A stretch of DNA of 64,000 nt, from assembly GCF_007923445.1 (NCBI RefSeq), contig NZ_VOJI01000006.1, forward strand, positions 186,001-250,000, given 5' to 3'. Below the pieces are notes generated by a model. The model ran no database searches, was not told the DNA's origin, and saw nothing but the letters and a program-made list of their open reading frames with translations. Made by a program: the position numbers and the translations under genes. Within the stretch, counting starts at the first letter, position 1. Every line of letters starts with the position of its first letter. Shown here piece by piece: positions 52,827-59,300 of this stretch. The stretch is from Puniceibacterium confluentis. Its GTDB lineage: Bacteria > Pseudomonadota > Alphaproteobacteria > Rhodobacterales > Rhodobacteraceae.

Positions 52827-53474
52827 TCAGGGCTGGGTCCGTTGCAGGGTGACCATCTTGTCCGTCACGCCGGCGATGGTCCGCAGAACATGGGCAGGAT
52901 CCCCGCTGGCCGTTGAATCCGCGGTTTCCCTGACGTTGCTGAGGAACCGGCCCCAGTGCATTTCGGGATCGCGGTCGAGATCCTGCACCCGCCAGCGGAT
53001 CACCCGCCAGAATGCGGCCAGCAGCGCATCGAACAGGATCTGATCCTCGATCACCAGCGACACCGCCATCTGAATCCGAACGGCGAGCGTCACGTACAGT
53101 TCCGTGTTCAGTTCCGGATCGCTCTGCAGGATCCCCATAACCGAGGCAAACTCCATCGTCGTACGGCGATGGAGCGGCTTGCCTTCCGCCAATGTCGCGG
53201 CAATCGCCGTGAGATCCCTGTAAAGAGTAAAGCATTCCGACTTGCTGGACGGCGACAGCCGGGTGACGGTTGCGCCGACGCTGGGCCGGATATCCACCAG
53301 ATGCTCGCGCGCCAGAGTTTGCAGCACCTGCCGCACCGGAGTACGGGACACATCGAACTCGCGACCCAGGGCGCTCTCTTGCAGCGGGAAGGATTCTTCG
53401 GGTGGCGTCAGGCAAATCCGGGTCCGTAATGCATCCAGGATGTCCTGATGCAGGAAATATCCGTCTTTAGGCAT
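52827..53474 (-). CDS. GntR family transcriptional regulator (FCD-like)
   Basis: 215 residues. The winged-helix N-terminus is LHQDILDALRTRICLTPPEESFPLQESALGREFDVSRTPVRQVLQTLAREHLVDIRPSVGATVTRLS, the GntR pattern including SRTPVR. The C-terminal part is helical, as in the FCD subgroup, though the metal-binding His/Asp residues are not obvious. The effector is unknown. It is divergent from the small unknown gene and separated from it by 297 bp containing palindromes, a classic arrangement for autoregulation and control of the neighbour. The ATG at 53474 follows CAGGA. Confidence 0.85.
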   Translation of the reverse strand: MPKDGYFLHQDILDALRTRICLTPPEESFPLQESALGREFDVSRTPVRQVLQTLAREHLVDIRPSVGATVTRLSPSSKSECFTLYRDLTAIAATLAEGKPLHRRTTMEFASVMGILQSDPELNTELYVTLAVRIQMAVSLVIEDQILFDALLAAFWRVIRWRVQDLDRDPEMHWGRFLSNVRETADSTASGDPAHVLRTIAGVTDKMVTLQRTQP

Positions 53475-53503
53475 CGGGTAATCCTGTTTGTGTAATGGTG
53501 CTT

Positions 53504-53518
53504 GTGCACGTGTATACA
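53504..53518. promoter_or_regulatory. palindromes GTGCAC and TGTATACA, candidate GntR operator
   Basis: GTGCAC at 53504-53509 and TGTATACA at 53511-53518 lie 30-44 bp upstream of the GntR start. The latter, read TTGTATACAC on the minus strand, fits the NGTNNNACN type of site seen for FCD/GntR regulators. Location and family suggest autoregulation. Confidence 0.45.
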
Positions 53519-53663
53519 AATCAGCTTCAAAAACTTCAAAGACTTTATTTTGTCCAAATCTAACGGAGTCTTAACGGAAAATTTTGTGACCCCACGTCAC
53601 TTGGAATCCTGCCTTATTTTCGCCACAATTTCCCGCGAAACGTGTTTTCAAAGCGATTGTATA

Positions 53664-53735
53664 CCGGTACTCTCGAGCACGAGAACTCCGGTACGCTGGA
53701 ACACGAGAATTCCGGTGCGCAAAAGCAAGACGCGG
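53664..53735 (+). repeat. three decaying 24-bp tandem repeats in the leader of the unknown gene
   Basis: Units 53664-53687 and 53688-53711 match at 20 of 24 positions; the third, 53712-53735, matches unit two at about 13 of 24. Each starts CCGGT and the first two contain CACGAGAA. The period is a multiple of three, and the frame upstream of the small gene is open through the array, where it would read PVLSSTRT-PVRWNTRI-PVRKSKTR. Confidence 0.75.
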
Positions 53736-53771
53736 CAGAGCCCCGACGGGCACAACGAAATGGAGACGACG

Positions 53772-54101
53772 ATGAAGATTCATAATCTGTACAAGACGTC
53801 CTGCATTTCGCTTCAGGACGTGAAGTCCAAGACCGCCGATCTGCCCGCAGATGTTCTGACCTCCGAGATCCGCTCGGTGCGTCGTTACCGCGATTTTCAC
53901 CGGATCGAGGCGCGCGTCACACTGGTGATGCGCCCGGCCGCCCAGGCACCTGCCGAGCGGTACACCTTTCTTGTCAGTGCGCCGATTGCGATGCGCGAGC
54001 AGGGCGCCACGCGCCGCGAACTGATTGATGCGGCACAGCGCCTTGCGCTGGTAGCCATCCGCGACTCTGCACAGTCGCACGGAATTCGGAACGCCGCCTA
54101 G
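53772..54101 (+). CDS. protein of unknown function next to a GntR regulator
   Basis: Not recognised. A 109-residue soluble, Arg/Ala-rich protein: MKIHNLYKTSCISLQD at the start, a central beta-like stretch FHRIEARVTLVMRPAAQ and YTFLVSAPIAM, and a C-terminal helix RRELIDAAQRLALVAIRDSAQ. The ATG at 53772 has GGAG 6 nt upstream. The same frame is open back to a TTG at 53502 (199 residues) through the 24-bp repeats, an alternative that cannot be excluded. It has its own hairpins and terminator. Its leader is markedly A/T-rich compared with the window. Confidence 0.7.
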   Translation: MKIHNLYKTSCISLQDVKSKTADLPADVLTSEIRSVRRYRDFHRIEARVTLVMRPAAQAPAERYTFLVSAPIAMREQGATRRELIDAAQRLALVAIRDSAQSHGIRNAA

Positions 54102-54114
54102 CGTTCTGTCTATC

Positions 54115-54182
54115 GGATAAGGGTAAGCCTGCCCTTATCCCGCCCACTTACCTCCCGTCCTCGTGGCGGGAGGCTTTTTTTT
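54115..54182 (+). terminator. double hairpin with intrinsic terminator after the unknown gene
   Basis: A first stem GGATAAGGG (54115-54123)/CCCTTATCC (54132-54140) is followed by CCTCCCG (54151-54157)/CGGGAGG (54167-54173) and a run of eight T (54175-54182). The second hairpin is a strong terminator; it isolates the insert from frr. Confidence 0.88.
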
Positions 54183-54285
54183 GCGCGCCGCTCTGGGGCC
54201 GTGAAATTCAGCGCCGGTCTATACATGCGGGGTGCTGTGCTCTAAACCACTGGCAAAACGAAACTGCCGGAGAGTGACAGAGCAG

Positions 54286-54852
54286 ATGGCCGAAGATTTC
54301 GAACTGGATACCGACGATCTGAAACGGCGCATGGATGGCGCCATGTCCAACCTGCGCACGGAATTTGCCAGCTTGCGGACCGGGCGCGCCTCGGCGTCGA
54401 TGCTGGAGCCGGTGATGGTCGACGCATACGGGTCAATGACGCCGATCAATCAGGTCGGCACCGTGAACGTGCCCGAAAGCCGCATGGTCACGATCAATGT
54501 CTGGGACAAGGGTCTGGTCGGCAAAGTCGAAAAAGCGATCCGCAACAGCGGTCTTGGCATCAACCCGCAGCTCAACGGCACGATCATCATGCTGCCGATT
54601 CCCGAGTTGAACGAAGAACGTCGTCGCGAACTGACAAAGGTTGCGGCACAATACGCCGAAAGCGCCCGGGTGTCGGTGCGCAATCTGCGGCGTGACGGCA
54701 TGGACCAGATCAAGAAGGCCAAGGCCGACAGCTCGCTCTCCGAAGACGATCAGAAATTCTGGGAGACCGAGGTCCAGGACCTGACCGACAGCTACATCGC
54801 CAAAGTGGATGAAATGCTTGAGACCAAGCAAGCCGAAATCATGCAGGTCTGA
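54286..54852 (+). CDS. frr: ribosome recycling factor
   Basis: Splits post-termination ribosomes together with EF-G. 188 residues with the standard three-helix and beta domain: [61 protein letters not shown], then GIHPQL-like [35 protein letters not shown] and the C-terminal helix. The ATG at 54286 gives [16 protein letters not shown]; an earlier ATG at 54232 adds a non-conserved leader. Begins the run frr-uppS-cdsA-dxr-rseP. Confidence 0.96.
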   Translation: MAEDFELDTDDLKRRMDGAMSNLRTEFASLRTGRASASMLEPVMVDAYGSMTPINQVGTVNVPESRMVTINVWDKGLVGKVEKAIRNSGLGINPQLNGTIIMLPIPELNEERRRELTKVAAQYAESARVSVRNLRRDGMDQIKKAKADSSLSEDDQKFWETEVQDLTDSYIAKVDEMLETKQAEIMQV

Positions 54853-54875
54853 GTCGTCCGAATAGGGGGGCCGTG

Positions 54876-55601
54876 ATGGCCAAGCCGATCCGCGAGGGCA
54901 ATGGCCCGCGCCACGTCGCTGTAATCATGGACGGCAATGGCCGCTGGGCTCGCCAGCGCGGTCGGCCGCGTCTGTTCGGCCATCACGCCGGTGCCAAACG
55001 CATTCGGGAACTGGTGGAGGCCTGTCCCGATCTCGGGGTGCGGTATCTCACGATCTTTGCGTTCTCGACCGAGAACTGGAAACGGACACAGACCGAAGTG
55101 GCCGGTCTCATGAGCCTGTTCCGGCGTTATATCGCCAAGGAAACCCGGGCCCTGCGCGAAGAAAACGTGCGGGTGCGGTTCATCGGCGACCGGGTGCGGC
55201 TGGACAGCAAACTGATCAGCTTGATGGATGAGATGGAAACGATCACGGAACATTGTGATGGTGTGAACCTGACGGTGGCGCTGAACTATGGCGGCCGGGA
55301 CGAGGTGGCACGCGCCACGCGGCGGTTGGCGCAGGACGTGGCTGCGGGCAAGCTATGCCCGGATTCGGTGAATGAAGAAACGCTGCCAAAGTATCTTGAT
55401 ACATATGTTTTACCGGATCCTGATCTGGTGATCCGTACCAGCGGCGAGGCGCGGATTTCCAATTTCCTGCTGTGGCAGTCCGCCTATGCCGAATATGAGT
55501 TTGTCGATACGCTCTGGCCCGATTTCAGTGCCGAAGAGTTCGGTCGCCTGACCAAGGCCTTTGGTCTGCGCGATCGCCGGTATGGAGCGGTACGGGCATG
55601 A
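54876..55601 (+). CDS. uppS: undecaprenyl diphosphate synthase (isoprenyl transferase) UppS
   Basis: Makes the C55 lipid carrier for peptidoglycan by adding isopentenyl units to FPP. 241 residues with the catalytic Asp19 in HVAVIMDGNGRWARQRG, LFGHHAGAKRIRELVEAC, TIFAFSTENWKRTQTEV, and DLVIRTSGEARISNFLLWQSAYAEYEF near the end. AGGGGGG precedes; a GTG at 54873 is an alternative but too close to it. The stop overlaps cdsA by 4 bp. Confidence 0.95.
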   Translation: MAKPIREGNGPRHVAVIMDGNGRWARQRGRPRLFGHHAGAKRIRELVEACPDLGVRYLTIFAFSTENWKRTQTEVAGLMSLFRRYIAKETRALREENVRVRFIGDRVRLDSKLISLMDEMETITEHCDGVNLTVALNYGGRDEVARATRRLAQDVAAGKLCPDSVNEETLPKYLDTYVLPDPDLVIRTSGEARISNFLLWQSAYAEYEFVDTLWPDFSAEEFGRLTKAFGLRDRRYGAVRA

Positions 55602-56386
55602 GCACATCACGTTGGGACGATCTGATGCCGCGGCTCCTGTCCGGGGTGACCATGGTAATCGTCGGTCTGCTGGCCATCTGGGCCGGCGGGTTGTGGTTTC
55701 ACGGCCTCACGGTCCTGGTGAGCGGCATCATGGTCTGGGAACTGGTCTGCATGCTGGATTCCAGGCGCAGCAAGTCGTCGCTGGTGCTGGGCGTCATTGC
55801 CGGATCGGCATTGATGCTGGCGATCGAAGTGCCGGTGGCGTTCGCGCTGCCGTTGCTGCTGCTGCCCTCCATGGTGGGCCTGGGCCGGATGGAGCGGGGC
55901 GGCGTGACATATGCGGTCTATACGGCGGTGATCCTGCTGGCGGGCTATGGCCTGATTTCCCTGCGCAACGACTTTGGCCTGACCTGGATGGCCTGGCTGG
56001 TCACGGTGGTCGTGGTCACCGATATCGCCGGTTACTTTGCCGGCCGGATCATTGGCGGACCCAAGTTCTGGCCCCGGGTCAGCCCGAAAAAGACCTGGTC
56101 CGGCACCGTCGCCGGCTGGATCGGCGCGGCGCTGGTCGGGTTCGCCTTTGCGGCATCGACCACCGCCGGGCTGGGCCTGATGAGCATCAGTGTCGCGGTG
56201 GCGATGGCCAGCCAGATCGGCGACATTGCGGAAAGCGCGATCAAGCGGCGCACCGGGGTCAAGGACAGTTCGAACCTCATTCCCGGACACGGCGGATTGC
56301 TTGACCGGTTCGACGGCATGCTCGGGGCGGCGCTGTTCATCGTGATCGTCGGGCAACTTGTCGGATTGCCGACCGCCACGCCATGA
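55598..56386 (+). CDS. cdsA: phosphatidate cytidylyltransferase CdsA
   Basis: Integral membrane enzyme forming CDP-diacylglycerol from phosphatidate and CTP. 262 residues with about seven hydrophobic helices. The signature near the C-terminus is SQIGDIAESAIKRRTGVKDSSNLIPGHGGLLDRFDGMLGA; VVVTDIAGYFAGRIIGGPKFWPRVSPKKTWSGTVAGW precedes it. Starts in a 4-bp overlap with uppS. Confidence 0.94.
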   Translation: MSTSRWDDLMPRLLSGVTMVIVGLLAIWAGGLWFHGLTVLVSGIMVWELVCMLDSRRSKSSLVLGVIAGSALMLAIEVPVAFALPLLLLPSMVGLGRMERGGVTYAVYTAVILLAGYGLISLRNDFGLTWMAWLVTVVVVTDIAGYFAGRIIGGPKFWPRVSPKKTWSGTVAGWIGAALVGFAFAASTTAGLGLMSISVAVAMASQIGDIAESAIKRRTGVKDSSNLIPGHGGLLDRFDGMLGAALFIVIVGQLVGLPTATP

Positions 56387-56399
56387 GATTGGACCAGCC

Positions 56400-57566
56400 A
56401 TGAAGCGCGTCTCGATCTTCGGGGCCACCGGTTCCATCGGTCAGAACACGATTGACCTGATTGCACGGGCGCCGGACGAGTACGAGATCGTCGCTCTGAG
56501 TGGTGGCAGGAACGTCGCGCAACTGGCTGAAGACGCACGGAATTTACGCGCCGAAGTGGCGGTGACGGCTTTTGCCGAGTGTCTGCCGGACCTGCGGGCG
56601 GCGCTGGCGGGAACGGGAATCGCGGCGGCCGCCGGAGAAGAGGCTCTGCTGGAGGCCGCGGCGCGCCCTGCGGATTGGGTGATGTCGGCGATCGTCGGGG
56701 CCGCCGGGCTGGCGCCGGGGCTGAAAGCCTTGGAGCAGGGCGCGGCCCTGGCCCTGGCCAACAAGGAAAGCATGGTCTGCGCCGGGCCGCTGATCATGGC
56801 CACGGCCCGCGCGCATGGCGGTGTGGTGCTGCCGGTGGACAGCGAGCATTCGGCGGTGTTTCAGGCACTGGTGGGCGAGCGGATCGAGGATGTCGAACGT
56901 GTCGTTCTGACCGCCAGCGGCGGCGCCTTCCGGGACTGGCCACTGGAGCGACTGGCACAGGCGACCCCCGAACAGGCGGCGACACATCCCAACTGGGACA
57001 TGGGGCAGCGGATCACCATCGATTCGGCGTCGATGTTCAACAAGGCACTGGAACTGATTGAAACCAGAGAGTTCTTTCAGTTGGACCCAGCCAGGATCGA
57101 GGCTGTGGTGCACCCGGAATCGCTGGTCCATGCGCTTGTGGGATTCCGCGACGGGGCCCTGATGGCCCATGTCGGCCCAAGTGACATGCGCCACGCGATC
57201 GGCTATGCATTGCACTATCCCGAACGGCGCGCGCTGCCGGTCGAGCGGCTGGACCTGGTTCAGATCGGCCAGCTGACCTTTCGTGCCGCCTGCGAGACGC
57301 GCTGGCCTGCGCTGCGGCTGGCGCGCGATGTCATGGCGGCGGGCGGGCTTGCCGGGGCGGTGTTCAATGCCGCCAAGGAACAGGCGATGGATGCCTTCAT
57401 CGACCACCGCATCGGTTTTCTTCAGATGGCAGAGGTGGTCGAGGTGGTTCTGAACCGGCTTTCGGCGCACAAGAGCCATATTGATGCCGAGATTTCTCTT
57501 GATAACGTGCGGCAGGCGGACCATCTCGCCAGAGTGACGGCCGACGAATATATACGCAACGGATAA
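56400..57566 (+). CDS. dxr: 1-deoxy-D-xylulose 5-phosphate reductoisomerase
   Basis: Second step of the MEP isoprenoid pathway, DXP to MEP with NADPH; feeds the substrate chain used by UppS. 388 residues with RVSIFGATGSIGQNTIDLI, ALANKESMVCAGPLI, LPVDSEHSAVFQAL, LTASGGAFRDWP, HPNWDMGQRITIDSASMFNKALELIE and VVHPESLVHALVGFRDGALMAHVGPSDMRHAIGYAL. The ATG at 56400 was chosen; the earlier ATG at 56358 lies inside cdsA. Confidence 0.96.
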   Translation: MKRVSIFGATGSIGQNTIDLIARAPDEYEIVALSGGRNVAQLAEDARNLRAEVAVTAFAECLPDLRAALAGTGIAAAAGEEALLEAAARPADWVMSAIVGAAGLAPGLKALEQGAALALANKESMVCAGPLIMATARAHGGVVLPVDSEHSAVFQALVGERIEDVERVVLTASGGAFRDWPLERLAQATPEQAATHPNWDMGQRITIDSASMFNKALELIETREFFQLDPARIEAVVHPESLVHALVGFRDGALMAHVGPSDMRHAIGYALHYPERRALPVERLDLVQIGQLTFRAACETRWPALRLARDVMAAGGLAGAVFNAAKEQAMDAFIDHRIGFLQMAEVVEVVLNRLSAHKSHIDAEISLDNVRQADHLARVTADEYIRNG

Positions 57567-57577
57567 GGGCAGACGTT

Positions 57578-58921
57578 TTGGACATGACCACTTTGATCCC
57601 GCAGTTCGGGGGCGTTCTGTGGACGCTGCTGGCTTTTGTCGTCGCCCTTTCGGTGATCGTCGCGATCCACGAATACGGACATTATATTGTCGGGCGCTGG
57701 TCCGGGATCGATGCCGATGTCTTTTCCCTGGGCTTTGGCCCGGTGCTGTTCTCGCGGGTCGACAAGCGCGGCACCCGCTGGCAGTTCGCGCTGTTACCCT
57801 TTGGCGGATATGTGAAATTCAAGGGTGACAGCAACGCCTCGGGCGGCAAGGACGACGCCGCGATGCTGACACTGTCCGAGTCGGAACGGCGGCGGACAAT
57901 GAACGGCGCGCCGTTGTGGGCGCGCACGGCGACCGTTGCCGCGGGTCCGGTGTTCAACTTCATCCTGTCGATCATCATCTTCACCGGGATATTCATGGTG
58001 CGCGGCGTGGTGTCCGAGCCGCTGACCGTGGGCGAATTGCGCCCGCTTCCGGCGGTGCAGGAACTGCGGGCCGGAGACGAAATTGCCGCCATCGAAGGTG
58101 TGGTGCCGCCGGCCTTTGACGATCCGGTGGCCTTCAACTCCTTCCTGGACAACCTGCCGGTGCAGGAACGGCTTGTCTACACCGTCATCCGCGACGGCCG
58201 CGAACGCGATGTGTCGGGCCCCTACGTCTATCCGCCGCTGGCAAGCCAGATCGTGCCGCGCTCGGCGGCGAGTGACATCGGCATGCGGGCGGGAGACGTG
58301 ATCGAAAGCATCAACGGCGATCCGATCTTCGCTTTCGATCAGCTCAAGCAGCAGGTCGAATCCTCGGACGGGGCGCCGCTGGCGCTGCGCGTCTGGCGTG
58401 ACGGCGAACAGCTTGACCTGACGCTGACGCCGCGCCGCACCGACGAACCCCAGCCCGACAATTCCTTCCAAACGGTCTATCGCATCGGCATCGCCGGCGG
58501 CATGCTGTTCGAACCTGCCACCGTGACACCCGGCCCCTGGGACGCCGTCACGTCGGCCGTGGCGCAGACCGGCCGGATCATCGAGGGATCGCTGTCCGGG
58601 CTTTGGCACATGGTGACGGGCGCGATCAGCACCTGCAACCTGTCCGGCCCCATCGGCATCGCCGAAACCTCGGGCGCGATGGCGAGCGCCGGCACCACCA
58701 GCTTCATCTGGTTCATCGCCGTGCTGAGCACCGCGGTGGGCATGCTGAACCTGTTCCCGGTGCCAGTGCTGGACGGCGGACATCTGTGCTTTTTTGCCTA
58801 TGAGGCGGTCTCGGGGCGTCCGCCCAGCGATCGCGCACTCAAGGTGCTGATGTCCATCGGACTGACGTTGGTATTGGGCCTGATGGTCTTTGCCCTGTCC
58901 AACGACATCTTCTGCCCGTAA
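57578..58921 (+). CDS. rseP: site-2 zinc metalloprotease RseP
   Basis: Intramembrane protease that cleaves anti-sigma factors and remnant signal peptides. 447 residues with HEYGH near residue 31 in the first helix, a beta-loop (GFGPVLFSRVDKRGTRWQFALLPFGGYVKFKGD), two PDZ regions (about 125-210 and 215-285), and C-terminal NLFPVPVLDGGHL with the third zinc ligand. The TTG at 57578 has AAGGG 8 nt upstream; the ATG at 57584 lacks a placed ribosome-binding site. I therefore keep TTG, with moderate certainty. Confidence 0.94.
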   Translation: MDMTTLIPQFGGVLWTLLAFVVALSVIVAIHEYGHYIVGRWSGIDADVFSLGFGPVLFSRVDKRGTRWQFALLPFGGYVKFKGDSNASGGKDDAAMLTLSESERRRTMNGAPLWARTATVAAGPVFNFILSIIIFTGIFMVRGVVSEPLTVGELRPLPAVQELRAGDEIAAIEGVVPPAFDDPVAFNSFLDNLPVQERLVYTVIRDGRERDVSGPYVYPPLASQIVPRSAASDIGMRAGDVIESINGDPIFAFDQLKQQVESSDGAPLALRVWRDGEQLDLTLTPRRTDEPQPDNSFQTVYRIGIAGGMLFEPATVTPGPWDAVTSAVAQTGRIIEGSLSGLWHMVTGAISTCNLSGPIGIAETSGAMASAGTTSFIWFIAVLSTAVGMLNLFPVPVLDGGHLCFFAYEAVSGRPPSDRALKVLMSIGLTLVLGLMVFALSNDIFCP

Positions 58922-59061
58922 CTTCGGGGTCCAGCGCTGCGGGCAGGGTGCCTGTCGCGGTCGAAATCCCGGGCCATGCGCTGATCATTGTGCGTGGTCC
59001 AATTCCTGCCACAATTTCTGGGCATGATGGGACTTCATTTCAGTAACCCAAAGAGTGAACC

Positions 59062-59187
59062 ATGCAGACGTTTTCCAACGGCTTCCGCAGCCTCAACCTG
59101 TTGCTGAACCTGAACTGGGATCGGCTTCTGTATCTGTGCACGGTCGTTTTCGCGCTCTTCTTCGGCGCCTTTCTCGGATCCCTGTGA
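59062..59187 (+). CDS. 41-residue single-span membrane protein between rseP and bamA
   Basis: A short open frame: MQTFSNGFRSLNLLLNLNWD, then RLLYLCTVVFALFFGAFLGS and a final Leu. The first half is amphipathic with an Asn/Leu pattern; the second is one clear membrane helix ending in GAFLGSL. AAAGAGTG lies just before the ATG. Third-position bias is coding-like (CTC, CTG, TTC, GGC). I do not recognise a family. It fits in the 379-bp gap between rseP and bamA. Existence is likely; function is unknown. Confidence 0.6.
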   Translation: MQTFSNGFRSLNLLLNLNWDRLLYLCTVVFALFFGAFLGSL

Positions 59188-59247
59188 TCCGAGCGCCGTC
59201 GGCCGGTCAGTTCCCGGCGATTTAGCCGACAACGGCTTTTGACAACT

Positions 59248-59297
59248 TTCGCCATTCCCGTTACTCACAAGGCGAGTGGGATGGCGAATGGAATGGC
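59248..59297 (+). promoter_or_regulatory. leader of bamA with two competing hairpins
   Basis: Structure one: TTCGCCAT (59248-59255) with ATGGCGAA (59281-59288), extended by CCC/GGG and ACTC/GAGT inside (59248-59288), leaves the bamA ribosome-binding region free. Structure two: GCCATTCC (59251-59258) pairs with GGAATGGC (59290-59297), covering the bases just before the ATG at 59301. The left segment cannot do both. Confidence 0.5.
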
Positions 59298-59300
59298 AAA

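Noticed and set aside
53664-53735. CRISPR-like array
   Set aside because: Repeats are directly adjacent, with no spacers, and only two are well conserved; no cas genes nearby.
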